Made by a program: the position numbers and the translations under genes. The notes beneath the pieces were generated by a model that worked only from the letters and a program-made list of their open reading frames with translations, made no database searches and had not been told where the DNA came from. Below, piece by piece: positions 26,873 through 35,126 of a stretch of DNA of 64,000 nt (position 1 is the stretch's first letter; each line of letters opens with the position of its first letter). The DNA comes from Thermoprotei archaeon (GTDB taxonomy: Archaea > Thermoproteota > Thermoprotei > Gearchaeales > WAQG01), in NCBI GenBank assembly GCA_038881895.1, contig JAVZOV010000001.1:1-64000 (forward strand). The letters are read 5' to 3'.

Positions 26873-27220
26873 TCACCCATACTTGTACATGATACCTTTT
26901 CCTCCGCGTGGAGGAACCCATTTAATGTTGCCATAGGGACAAATGTAAGGTGCAGCACCACATTCAATGCAATTTTCATAATTAAATGTTATTGTTCCAT
27001 CATCTTTCGGTTCATAAACTTTAGCCGGACAGAGATGAATACACCATTTTGCTTTACATTTTTTACAGACTTCTAAATCTTTCACTTCGATATGTGATTT
27101 TGTGTCAATCTCATAAGTTACTAGCCCAAGTTTTTCTTCTACTTTAGCAATGAGATTTGATACTTCAGACAAATTAAACACCACAAATGAATAGCGCGAT
27201 GTAGTATATATTTTTGACAT
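26873..27220 (-). CDS. fixX: FixX-like ferredoxin
   Basis: 115 residues. An N-terminal leader of about 30 residues precedes the conserved EEKLGLVTYEID, then the iron-sulfur region CKKCKAKWCIHLCPAKVY and CIECGAAPYICPYGNI. It is the small Fe-S partner of FixC. A minus-strand AATTTATATAAATT box (27244-27257) lies about 28 bases before the ATG at 27220. This supports that start and makes fixX-fixC a leaderless two-gene operon. Confidence 0.88.
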   Translation of the reverse strand: MSKIYTTSRYSFVVFNLSEVSNLIAKVEEKLGLVTYEIDTKSHIEVKDLEVCKKCKAKWCIHLCPAKVYEPKDDGTITFNYENCIECGAAPYICPYGNIKWVPPRGGKGIMYKYG

Positions 27221-27283
27221 AATGATTCATGCATTAAACAATAATTTATATAAATTTTAAACAAATTATATGAATACTTTAAA

Positions 27284-27877
27284 TTAAAGCGATGCAAAAA
27301 ATGGCACTAATAATGTAGCAAGAAATGTGAGTAAAGTTCCGCTTATTATTGATGGTAATGAATTTTCTATCCCAGAGTAGCGTATAACAAATGGAAGTGT
27401 TGTATCCATAGACGTAGCACCGCCACTCGCTATTATAGTGGTTGCTCCAAATTTTTTACCTAAAATAGGTGAAAGTATCATAGTGAAAAGTTCTCTAAAA
27501 AGGTTAGAAAGAAAACCTAGTATCCCAGCTTCAACACCGAGAAGTCTAAAGAGAACAGGGCCGGTAAATGTGTACCAACCAAATCCCGCTACAATAGAGA
27601 GTGCTACTTTTGGTTGAATCCCTAAAATATAACCTATAAGAAATCCGAACGTTAAAGTTCCTATGATTGATGATATAGGTGCTATTAAAGTTTCTAAGCT
27701 TAGTTCTTTAAATTTCTTTGACAGACTTTTATCAATACCTATACCAAGACCAATAATAAATATTAAACCATAAAGTGCTATTGTCTCTAAATTATCTATT
27801 AAAAAAGTGTCGCTGAAATGAATTAATCGTCCAATCAAAAATCCTATCATTAAAGATATGATGGCCACTTTAATCAT
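27284..27877 (-). CDS. LysO-family transporter, large (C-terminal) part
   Basis: 197 residues with five or six membrane helices. It contains LYGLIFIIGLGIGIDKSL and the conserved FGWYTFTGPVLFRL and GGATSMDTTLPFVIRYSG segments of the LysO/YbjE lysine exporter family (DUF340). In enterobacteria LysO is one protein of about 300 residues. Here it is encoded by two genes overlapping by four bases, with this one carrying the C-terminal two thirds. It probably exports lysine or a related amino acid. Confidence 0.78.
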   Translation of the reverse strand: MIKVAIISLMIGFLIGRLIHFSDTFLIDNLETIALYGLIFIIGLGIGIDKSLSKKFKELSLETLIAPISSIIGTLTFGFLIGYILGIQPKVALSIVAGFGWYTFTGPVLFRLLGVEAGILGFLSNLFRELFTMILSPILGKKFGATTIIASGGATSMDTTLPFVIRYSGIENSLPSIISGTLLTFLATLLVPFFASL

Positions 27878-28146
27878 TTTATATACCTCGTGATGATATA
27901 CGCTACTATGGCGCTTCCTAAAATTGATACTAAAGCTAATACTAAAGATTCAAGTCCTAAGAGCGTAAGACTCTGAATAACCATTTCACTGTTGCCTAAT
28001 TTAACACCTATAAGAAAAAGTAATGCAGCAACAAAAAATATTAGGTATTTATCGGCATTTATCTGTAAATGTGCATGCCTCATAATACGACCAACAACAA
28101 ATCCTAAAAACAAGATCATGATTATGTTCAATACGAAATAATCCAT
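27874..28146 (-). CDS. LysO-family transporter, small (N-terminal) part
   Basis: About 90 residues with three hydrophobic segments, including IMILFLGFVVGRIMRH and FFVAALLFLIGVKLG as in the N-terminal half of LysO proteins. Its stop overlaps the start of the large part by four bases, so equal synthesis is likely. The chosen ATG at 28146 follows AGGTGAGG; a GTG at 28155 is also in frame. Confidence 0.72.
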   Translation of the reverse strand: MDYFVLNIIMILFLGFVVGRIMRHAHLQINADKYLIFFVAALLFLIGVKLGNSEMVIQSLTLLGLESLVLALVSILGSAIVAYIITRYIK

Positions 28147-28236
28147 AATCCTCACCTTTAATGTACGATTTATTTTTTATATTTAAAGTTGTATTTTTGA
28201 AATATTTTCATTCAACGTGCCCCTGTTTAGTTTAAT

Positions 28237-29475
28237 TTATATTATCGATGCTAATGCAAAAACTTTGGCGTCTGCAACTATATTCCCAATTTTCGAGTAT
28301 TCATTAGGTTGGTGTGCAACTTCATCTAATGTGCTCCATACTGCTGCAGGTATTCCTTGTTTTCTAAAGAATGCAGCTACAGTTCCCCCACCTATGCCCA
28401 TAAGCTTTGGTTTAAAACCTCTAAGCATTTCTATGGCTGAACTTAATCTCTTTACAACATCACTATCACCAGGTGTTGGTGGAGCTGGATCGTTTCGTTG
28501 AACTATCTCGATATCAATCTTAACGTTATGTTTTTGTTCATATTCTACTTTGAGCTTATTCATTGTTAAGAGTACATCATCTATATTATATTCTGGTAAA
28601 ATTCTGCAATCGAAATATATAACATCCGTTCCTGGTATCGTGTTAACATTATCCACGTTCTTCTCCTTCCTAGTAGGTTCAAAAGTTGATTCAGGTGGAT
28701 CAAAAAGTTGATTTTTTGTGGTATATTTGTTATGAAATATTTCATCCAATTCTAGTGCATATTTCATCCCTATCCTGTGCGCATTAAGCCCTTTGTGAGG
28801 CATGCTTCCATGGGCTTGTCTTCCACGCGTTGTGATTTTGAACCAGAGTATACCTTTTTCTGCTACTTCTATCATGGAACCATCAGGACTCCCAGCATCA
28901 GGAACAATAACTATGCTTCCCTTATTAAATACATTATGCTCGATAAGATGCTGCACACCATAGACGCTTCCAGCTTCCTCATCAGATACGAATGCTAAGC
29001 CTAAATTTACTGATGGTTTTATATTAAGTTCTAAAAGAGTTTTTGTGGCAAGAAGAATTGATGCTATTGCTTGACCATTATCTTCTGCTCCCCTGCAAAT
29101 AATTTTTCCATCCTTTATAATAGGTTTAAACGGATCGGCATCCCATAATGATCTATCACCTTCAGGTACAGTATCCATGTGTGCTAGTAACCAAAGAGTA
29201 TGCGAAACATCATTACCTCTAATGCGCGCCACAATATTAGGTCTAATACCTTCTGTAACTCTCTCATCCTTGGCATCATATCGTTTTATCTCATCAAAAT
29301 TATACTTTTCAAGAATTTTTTGAATAACTAATGCTCGCTCATATTCACCATTTCCTCCCATGGAAGGATTAACAGCTTTTATATTAAGTATTTGGATAAA
29401 CTCCTCCAGTGTGGAATTTAATAAATCATTAATTTTCTTATCGATCTTTGTAATTACGTTGTTCAAACTAAACAC
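28237..29475 (-). CDS. M20-family metallo-hydrolase (second M20 gene)
   Basis: About 412 residues. The M20 metal-binding order is clear: LLAHMDTVPEGDRSLWD, CRGAEDNGQA, VSDEEAGS, VPDAGSPDG, the RQAHGSMPHKG lid region, and a C-terminal IGGGTVAAFFRKQGIPA. The HMDTVP and EDNGQ variants separate it from the 6745 gene. It is a peptidase or aminoacyl deacylase of unknown substrate. The start is a GTG at 29475, because a CTAAATAAACAT box (29499-29510, read on the minus strand) lies about 28 bases upstream. The longer reading from 29544 would add 23 hydrophobic residues ahead of the promoter. Confidence 0.82.
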   Translation of the reverse strand: MFSLNNVITKIDKKINDLLNSTLEEFIQILNIKAVNPSMGGNGEYERALVIQKILEKYNFDEIKRYDAKDERVTEGIRPNIVARIRGNDVSHTLWLLAHMDTVPEGDRSLWDADPFKPIIKDGKIICRGAEDNGQAIASILLATKTLLELNIKPSVNLGLAFVSDEEAGSVYGVQHLIEHNVFNKGSIVIVPDAGSPDGSMIEVAEKGILWFKITTRGRQAHGSMPHKGLNAHRIGMKYALELDEIFHNKYTTKNQLFDPPESTFEPTRKEKNVDNVNTIPGTDVIYFDCRILPEYNIDDVLLTMNKLKVEYEQKHNVKIDIEIVQRNDPAPPTPGDSDVVKRLSSAIEMLRGFKPKLMGIGGGTVAAFFRKQGIPAAVWSTLDEVAHQPNEYSKIGNIVADAKVFALASII

Positions 29476-29550
29476 CAAAACACGATAACAAAATACCTCT
29501 AAATAAACATAAAGGAAACACTTAAAGTTTAGGAAGATTAGCAAGAGGGC

Positions 29551-29889
29551 TCACAGCATGAAAATGAGTATTATCTGTATCATGAACATTAAACCTATTA
29601 TTAACACAATCACTTCGCTAAGATCTAATAATAATTTATTTTTAATAAATCTGTGTAGCATTACATTAACACCTGCAACTGTATGAATTAAAGCAAGTAT
29701 TGCAATTATAATTTGTAGTTCTTCTAAATGCAGTATGCTGCATATTTTTATATCCTCTAGCAATCCTAGTGTCAATTGTTTAACGATGTTGGTTTTTGTA
29801 AGACAATAACCTGATATAAGGATTAAATAAGCCCCTATAATTAATGGAAACGATGTGAGGTCTAGAATTGCCACGTATATTTTCCTCAT
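29551..29889 (-). CDS. Small membrane protein, hypothetical
   Basis: 112 residues with three clear hydrophobic segments (about 8-28, 56-78, 88-112) and a single histidine-containing helix LALIHTVAGVNVMLHRF. That pair of histidines could ligate haem as in small cytochrome b-type anchors, but this is only suggestive. It is transcribed from the same palindromic TATA box as the divergent nitroreductase-like gene, which hints at a shared redox role. Confidence 0.55.
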   Translation of the reverse strand: MRKIYVAILDLTSFPLIIGAYLILISGYCLTKTNIVKQLTLGLLEDIKICSILHLEELQIIIAILALIHTVAGVNVMLHRFIKNKLLLDLSEVIVLIIGLMFMIQIILIFML

Positions 29890-29907
29890 GAGATTTTTAT
29901 AGGTGCT

Positions 29908-29921
29908 AAGTTTATAAACTT
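29908..29921. promoter_or_regulatory. Symmetric bidirectional TATA box
   Basis: AAGTTTATAAACTT is a perfect 14-base palindrome. Its centre is 25.5 bases from the ATG of the leftward gene (29889) and 25.5 bases from the GTG of the rightward gene (29940). Both distances equal the archaeal TATA-to-start spacing, so one element appears to serve two leaderless genes. Confidence 0.65.
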
Positions 29922-29939
29922 GTTTACCCTATTAAATTT

Positions 29940-30767
29940 GTGGAAAAAAGAAGAACTCTTCTAAAACTTTTGTTACTTTCACCATTAAGTAGGTTTATTG
30001 GTTCAGTAATGATAGCTTTAGGTTTAGGTGCTTATACTGGAGCAAAAGTGTATTACAAAACTTATTATGTTTCAAGAAAAATTGAGAATACAAATAAAAT
30101 TATATTACCATTTCCAACGTTGATTGGAATGATGAGTGTTGAGGAGGCCCTAGCTTCACGAAGATCCATTAGAGAGTATACTGGTGATCCAGTACCATTA
30201 GAAAAACTGTCCCAAATACTTTGGGCTGCTTATGGGATAAGCGAAGTAAGGTGGGGACTAAGAACAGCTCCGAGCGCAGGTGCATGCTATCCTCTAGAAA
30301 TTTATGTAATGGTCTCTTCCAATGGTGTAATTTCTGATGATGAATACATAGCTGCTGGGATCTATCATTACAATGTGCAAACTCACGCACTTGAACTCAT
30401 TAGACCAGGCGATTTTAGAGAGGATCTTTATAAAGCTGCGTTAGAACAAGAATGGGTAAGAAAAGCACCAATAAGCATTGTTATAACAGCTATTTATGAA
30501 AGAACAACACAACGATATGGTGAAAGAGGAAGAATTAGGTACGTCCACATGGATCTAGGACACGTAGGTCAGAATATTTATCTTCAGGCAACAGCGCTAT
30601 CTCTAGGAACAGTTGCAATAGGTGCTTTTCATGATGACGATGTAAGAAAGATTATAGGATTGCCTGAGTATGAGGAACCATTATATATAATGCCATTGGG
30701 TGTTCCATTGTGGAGGCACAGATTATCACAAGAGGAACTTAAAAACTTTTATAGCAAACATCGATAA
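29940..30767 (+). CDS. SagB/ThcOx-type nitroreductase-like FMN oxidoreductase, membrane-anchored
   Basis: 275 residues. An N-terminal basic stretch plus hydrophobic helix (about 8-40) suggests a membrane anchor. The nitroreductase domain follows with SVEEALASRRSIREYTGDP, LRTAPSAGACYPLEIYVM, HMDLGHVGQNIYLQATAL and MPLGVP, the SagB-type pattern. SagB proteins oxidise azoline rings in peptides, but many archaeal members stand alone with unknown substrates. No cyclodehydratase is nearby. The start is a leaderless GTG; the gene shares a palindromic TATA box with the divergent membrane protein. Confidence 0.8.
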   Translation: MEKRRTLLKLLLLSPLSRFIGSVMIALGLGAYTGAKVYYKTYYVSRKIENTNKIILPFPTLIGMMSVEEALASRRSIREYTGDPVPLEKLSQILWAAYGISEVRWGLRTAPSAGACYPLEIYVMVSSNGVISDDEYIAAGIYHYNVQTHALELIRPGDFREDLYKAALEQEWVRKAPISIVITAIYERTTQRYGERGRIRYVHMDLGHVGQNIYLQATALSLGTVAIGAFHDDDVRKIIGLPEYEEPLYIMPLGVPLWRHRLSQEELKNFYSKHR

Positions 30768-30924
30768 AAATTTGAAACAAATTTTTGCTTCGTAAATAAA
30801 ATAATTAAAAATTAGTGCTTAATGCTGATCTAAAAGATGCTTCAACTGAAAATCTCGTTCTTTTAGGATGGAATAATAAATTATCAATAAGCTTAACATC
30901 ATCTCTTGTGTAGGTGTTTTATTT

Positions 30925-31977
30925 TCAGACGTTGATGAGTCTTTTGTATGTTGTCAGTATTTTTTCCTTTGTTTGCTGGTCAACTTTTCTAACTTTTGCT
31001 ATAAGTGTCCCACTTTTTAGTAATGTTACGTCAAAACCCTCTTCAACGTTGAATGTTATGCTTAAGTTACTAGTTAATAATGGTTTCCATCCCTCTTTGA
31101 TCCCTCTTTCTTTTATTCTAGATAGGTCTACGTTTTTAATTATTTTATTTACGAAGTATACACCTGAACCATCTCGTGCACAACTTGCCTCAATTTCTTC
31201 TATTTTTATAGGCTCAGGTTTCTTTTCTGGGTTTATTCCGCACACAGGACATTTTTCGTTTCTGTTAATATTAAGCGTTACAAAATCCATTGTTCTTAGG
31301 TCAATGTACATGAGTTTGTTTTTTAGCATTGGTTCTTGGTTCATTATTATTCTCAAAGCTTCCGAGACTGCTATGCTTGCTACTATGAATGTTGTACTTG
31401 GGTGCACTCCTACGATTGCACATTTAGGCAATGTGCTCTCATCATAAATTCCACCGTAAAAACATTCTAAGCATGCTGTCTCTCCTGGGATTATAGTTGT
31501 GACATTTCCATACATTTCTAATGCTGCAGCAAATATGTATGGTTTTTTCAATTTTACTATCGTTCTGTTTATTATGTATCTTGCTCTTAAATTATCTAAA
31601 CCATCTAGAACTACATCTACGTCTTTGATTATATTCTCGGCATTTTCTTCCGTAAGAGGCTCAGCTATTGCTTCTATTTCCATTCTTGGGTTCATCTCTT
31701 TTAATCTTTTTTCTGCTACTTCGACCTTTGGTCTATCTACGTCTTTTCTAGTATAGAGCGGTTGTCTGTGCAGATCTGTTTTTGAGACAACATCTCTATC
31801 TACAATTTTTAAATATCCTAACCCCATGGATGCTAGAAGTATTGCTGCTGGACTTCCTAACCCTCCAACTCCTATTAGTGCAATTTTTCCATTCTTTATC
31901 TTTTCTTGTCCAATTAAACCTATATCTTGTAATACGATTTGTCTTGAGTACTCATCAATTTCCTCGTCACTCAGCAA
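30925..31977 (-). CDS. E1-like ThiF/MoeB/HesA adenylyltransferase with unusual C-terminal domain
   Basis: 350 residues. Residues 1-240 form the E1-like fold: RQIVLQDIGL, the nucleotide loop GVGGLGSPAAILLASMG, DLHRQPLYTRKDV, DGLDNLRARY, and zinc ligands in CLEC and CPVC. It adenylates the C-terminal glycine of a ubiquitin-like sulfur carrier, here almost certainly the MoaD-like protein encoded just upstream. The last 95 residues are not a rhodanese domain and match nothing I recognise. The start appears to be a TTG. The operon order is threonine-synthase-like, MoaD-like, this gene. Confidence 0.85.
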   Translation of the reverse strand: MLSDEEIDEYSRQIVLQDIGLIGQEKIKNGKIALIGVGGLGSPAAILLASMGLGYLKIVDRDVVSKTDLHRQPLYTRKDVDRPKVEVAEKRLKEMNPRMEIEAIAEPLTEENAENIIKDVDVVLDGLDNLRARYIINRTIVKLKKPYIFAAALEMYGNVTTIIPGETACLECFYGGIYDESTLPKCAIVGVHPSTTFIVASIAVSEALRIIMNQEPMLKNKLMYIDLRTMDFVTLNINRNEKCPVCGINPEKKPEPIKIEEIEASCARDGSGVYFVNKIIKNVDLSRIKERGIKEGWKPLLTSNLSITFNVEEGFDVTLLKSGTLIAKVRKVDQQTKEKILTTYKRLINV

Positions 31978-32017
31978 AGTTATTCCCCAGTTTATATGTT
32001 AAACTAGACTTATTTTT

Positions 32018-32299
32018 TTATCCACCTACTGCTATTGGTAATATGTAAACCTCATCATTCTCATTCAACTTTGTTTCAGTACCATTGAGTGTTTGGATAT
32101 TTTTACCATTCACAAAAACACCGATTGTTGGTTTTATTTGTTGGTTTTCATCTAATATTAAGTCTCTTAGCGTCACACCGTAAAGATCTATTAATTTATT
32201 TATTACATCTTTAACTTTGTTTGCATCCATATTAATAATCATGCTTCCTTTCACCTTTTGTGCTATGATTGAGTAGAGTTTTACCCTTACATTAACCAT
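32018..32299 (-). CDS. MoaD/ThiS-like ubiquitin-fold sulfur carrier (SAMP-like)
   Basis: 93 residues with beta-grasp pattern and the diagnostic C-terminal diglycine (EVYILPIAVGG). The C-terminal glycine is expected to be adenylated and thiocarboxylated. It follows the threonine-synthase-like stop by six bases and precedes the E1-like gene by 40. The setting leaves three possible uses: molybdopterin, thiolated tRNA or protein modification, or direct sulfide donation to the PLP enzyme. Confidence 0.85.
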   Translation of the reverse strand: MVNVRVKLYSIIAQKVKGSMIINMDANKVKDVINKLIDLYGVTLRDLILDENQQIKPTIGVFVNGKNIQTLNGTETKLNENDEVYILPIAVGG

Positions 32300-32305
32300 C
32301 TAACG

Positions 32306-33520
32306 TCACCACTTTGCTATTCTGCTTTCAATAACTTGTAAATTAGCTTCTATCGGATTAGCTTTTAATTTCATTGCTTCTTGCTCGAAGATCTCAAGTG
32401 ACTTAAACCCTGAACCTGTCATCAAGCAGACAACCTGTTCATCATACTCGATAATACCATTATTAATTAATTTTATTAATGCTGCTGTTGTTATTGCGCC
32501 AGCAGGTTCTGCGAACAAACCTTCATATTTTGCTAAGATTTTCATCGCGTTCACTATTTCTTCGTTAGTAACATCAACAGCTAGTCCCTCGCTTTCTTTA
32601 ATAGCTCTTATTGCATACCGACCATCAGCCGGAATACCAATAGCCAAACTCTTAGCTATTGTCTTACAGTCACTAATACTAATCTGTCCAGTTTTGTAAG
32701 CCGAGACTATTGGTGAACAACCTTGAGGCTGAACACCTATTAGAGATACTTTTTTATTGTCAATGAGATTAAGTGATTTTAACTCATTTATCCCTTTCCA
32801 TATCATGTAAAGAAGAGCCCCACTAGCCATTGGTACGATAATTTTATCTGGCAATGACCAATTAAGCTGTTCTGCGATTTCATATACCAATGTTTTTGAT
32901 CCTTCTGTATAATAAGGCCTTAAATTTATGTTTGCTAATCCATAAAGCCCATTCTCTGCCAACTGCAATGTTAAAAAGTTTAATTCGTCATAGTTTCCGT
33001 TTACTAAAAGTACATTGGCTCCATAGGTTATCGCTTGGATTATCTTGCTCAGTTCAGTATCACTCGGAACTAAGACAAACGATGGTAATCCGACTCTACT
33101 TGATAATGCTGCGACTGCTGCTGCTAAGTTGCCTGTAGACGATGTTCCAATAGCTTTAAAATTAAATTCTAAGGACTTAATTACTGCAATTGATGCAGGT
33201 CTATCTTTGAACGAACCAGTGGGATTCAATGTATCGTTTTTGATGTAAAATTCCTTCAAGCCTATTAGCTGGTTTAATCTTGATGATTTATAAAGTGGAG
33301 TAAAACCTATATCGATAAATTGTTCTGGTATCGCCCTAACTGGTAAGAATTCTCTATATCTCCACATATTCTTTTCTCTATTTTTTAGATCATCAATCGA
33401 GAATTTTATATCCTTAAAATTGTATACTACTTCTAAAGGCCCTAAACATTTCTCACACACGAATCGCACTTCTGGTTCGTAAGTTGTTCCACACTCTCTA
33501 CATTGTAATTTGAAACTCAT
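32306..33520 (-). CDS. thrC: Threonine synthase-like PLP enzyme (fold type II)
   Basis: About 404 residues. An N-terminal zinc ribbon (Cys7, Cys10, Cys22, Cys25) and a segment of about 50 residues precede the PLP core. Lys105 in NPTGSFKDRP is the Schiff-base lysine. STGNLAAAVAA binds phosphate of PLP, and FAEPAGAITTAAL and LMTGSGFKS follow. Threonine synthase converts O-phosphohomoserine to threonine. Operon partners are a MoaD-like carrier and an E1-like enzyme, which is odd for plain threonine synthesis and leaves a sulfur-carrier-dependent reaction possible. The ATG at 33520 follows AGGTGG; a GTG at 33529 is the alternative. Confidence 0.85.
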   Translation of the reverse strand: MSFKLQCRECGTTYEPEVRFVCEKCLGPLEVVYNFKDIKFSIDDLKNREKNMWRYREFLPVRAIPEQFIDIGFTPLYKSSRLNQLIGLKEFYIKNDTLNPTGSFKDRPASIAVIKSLEFNFKAIGTSSTGNLAAAVAALSSRVGLPSFVLVPSDTELSKIIQAITYGANVLLVNGNYDELNFLTLQLAENGLYGLANINLRPYYTEGSKTLVYEIAEQLNWSLPDKIIVPMASGALLYMIWKGINELKSLNLIDNKKVSLIGVQPQGCSPIVSAYKTGQISISDCKTIAKSLAIGIPADGRYAIRAIKESEGLAVDVTNEEIVNAMKILAKYEGLFAEPAGAITTAALIKLINNGIIEYDEQVVCLMTGSGFKSLEIFEQEAMKLKANPIEANLQVIESRIAKW

Positions 33521-33756
33521 TAAATCCACCTGATGTATTGCAATTAAATTAATGCTAATAATTTTGTTTGAAAAAAATATTCCGAAAAGAATAGCTCATG
33601 CTTGTTTCATCTAGATTTCAAATAATAATATTTAAGAATAATATAATAAAATAACATTCGCATAATGCATGGCTTAGTAATGAACATTGCCGATTTTTAT
33701 ATAAATAAAACATTTTTAAAATTAAGCTTAAATTTTGAGCCTAATAATAAATATCA

Positions 33757-34341
33757 ATGTTACCAGAGCTTTTAGAAATCATAAAGCTTAGGAAAAAGTT
33801 GGGTTTAACTCAGAGAGAGTTAGCGAAATTATCTGGAGTAAGTCAATCGCTTATTGCAAAAATTGAATCCGGCAAGATTGTTCCATCATATTCGAAAGCA
33901 AAAATCATTTTCGATACGTTAGAAAATCTTGAAGAAAAAGTCTTTAAAGCAAACATTAAAGCCGGTGATATAATGAATAAGAAGGTTGTTGGTGTTAAAT
34001 CTAATGATAAGGTTATCAAGGCATCTCAAATAATGTTAAAGCATGGTTTTTCACAGTTACCAGTCTTCAGTAAAGGACGTTTAGTCGGCAGTATATCTGA
34101 AAAGGATATAATGAACCTTTTATCAAAAGGTTTAAAAATGGAAGAGCTCTCTAACATCCGCGTTTGTGATGTGATGGATGAGCCTTTCCCACAAGTTCCA
34201 GTAAAAACCCCCTCATCGGTCATCAACACTCTTCTTCAAATGTTTAACGCAGTTTTAGTAGTGGATAAAGGTAAAATCGTGGGAATAATAACAAAGGCTG
34301 ATGTACTAAAAGTTATGGAAATTAATTCTCTCCACAGTTGA
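33757..34341 (+). CDS. HTH (XRE-type) protein with two CBS domains
   Basis: 194 residues. Residues 1-60 are an XRE-type HTH (LRKKLGLTQRELAKLSGVSQ, LIAKIESGKIVPSY). Residues 68-190 hold two CBS domains (AGDIMNKKVVGVKSNDKV, SQLPVFSKGRLVGSISEKD, VCDVMDEPFPQVPV, VVDKGKIVGIITKADVL). CBS pairs bind adenosine nucleotides or SAM, so this is likely a ligand-sensing transcription factor, common in archaea. The last codons and stop lie inside a relic repeat (34327-34353), so the original C-terminus may have been altered slightly. Confidence 0.85.
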   Translation: MLPELLEIIKLRKKLGLTQRELAKLSGVSQSLIAKIESGKIVPSYSKAKIIFDTLENLEEKVFKANIKAGDIMNKKVVGVKSNDKVIKASQIMLKHGFSQLPVFSKGRLVGSISEKDIMNLLSKGLKMEELSNIRVCDVMDEPFPQVPVKTPSSVINTLLQMFNAVLVVDKGKIVGIITKADVLKVMEINSLHS

Positions 34342-34353
34342 AACTGGGATTCT
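34327..34353 (+). repeat. Degenerate IS200/IS605-like right-end hairpin
   Basis: CTCTCCACAGTTGAAACTGG followed by GATTCTT parallels CTCTCCACGGCTGAAGCCGG plus GAGATTCT at 62449. The inner stem has changed on both sides (CAGTT/AACTG instead of CGGCT/AGCCG), keeping pairing. It overlaps the end of the HTH-CBS gene. Confidence 0.5.
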
Positions 34354-34567
34354 TTATTCCTTGTCTTTAAAGCTTTATTATAATTCCACGTTCATTAATT
34401 TAAAAGTACTCAAGTACATTATACAGAAAAATTCGACGAAAAGCTTGACTTTTGCTTTCATTGAGTTTGTCTCGAATCTTTAGAGTAAGAAGAATGTCAA
34501 AAAGTCATAGCTCTTTTGTTGAGTGAAACTATTTTAGCACATACTGAGTTTTGATTTGTGGGCGCAA

Positions 34568-35125
34568 ATGAAGAAACGTATTATAGCAATAACAGGTATG
34601 CCTCTAGCTGGTAAGACTGAGGTGTCTAAAGTTGCAGAACGATTGGGATTATCTGTAATTAGTATGGGAGAGGCTGTAAGACGTGAAGCGCTAAAGAGAG
34701 GTATAAAATTTGATGGAGAATCGATAGGTAAGTTTATGTTAAAGCTCAGAGAAGAAATGGGACCAGATGCTGTGGCGAAATTATGTTCAGAAACTATAGA
34801 AGAGATTGATGGTAATGTAGTAATTGTTGAAGGTGTTAGAAGCCTCTATGAAATTAATTATTTTAGATCACATTTCGGAAGTGTTCAAATAGTGGCGGTT
34901 CACGCGTCTCCAAAGATACGATTCCAGAGGGGATTATTGAGGGGAAGGCATGATGATCCGAAAACATTAAACGAATTTGAATTAAGAGATCTGAGAGAAT
35001 TAGAGGTTGGAATTGGTTCTGTAATAGCTTTAGCAGATTACATGATAATAAATGAAGGACCTTTAGAAGATACGATAGAAATGGCTGAAAAAATTTTCAT
35101 AAGACTTATAACGGAGGCTAATTAA
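34568..35125 (+). CDS. UPF0200-type P-loop nucleotide kinase-like protein
   Basis: 185 residues. P-loop GMPLAGKTEVSK at the N-terminus, then a dephospho-CoA-kinase/adenylate-kinase-like layout with VEGVRSLYEINYFR and a lid-like RGLLRGRHDDPKT. It matches the archaeal UPF0200 family, which in some archaea is fused to UPF0201. Here the UPF0201 gene follows one base after the stop. Substrate unknown. The ATG at 34568 starts the protein at MKKRIIAITG; a TTG at 34556 is the other option. Confidence 0.75.
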   Translation: MKKRIIAITGMPLAGKTEVSKVAERLGLSVISMGEAVRREALKRGIKFDGESIGKFMLKLREEMGPDAVAKLCSETIEEIDGNVVIVEGVRSLYEINYFRSHFGSVQIVAVHASPKIRFQRGLLRGRHDDPKTLNEFELRDLRELEVGIGSVIALADYMIINEGPLEDTIEMAEKIFIRLITEAN

Positions 35126-35126
35126 G

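Noticed and set aside
30768-30924. Minus-strand frame after the E1-like stop (LIDNLLFHPKRTRFSVEAS)
   Set aside because: Protein-like composition but no start codon in frame and no recognised family; possible remnant only.
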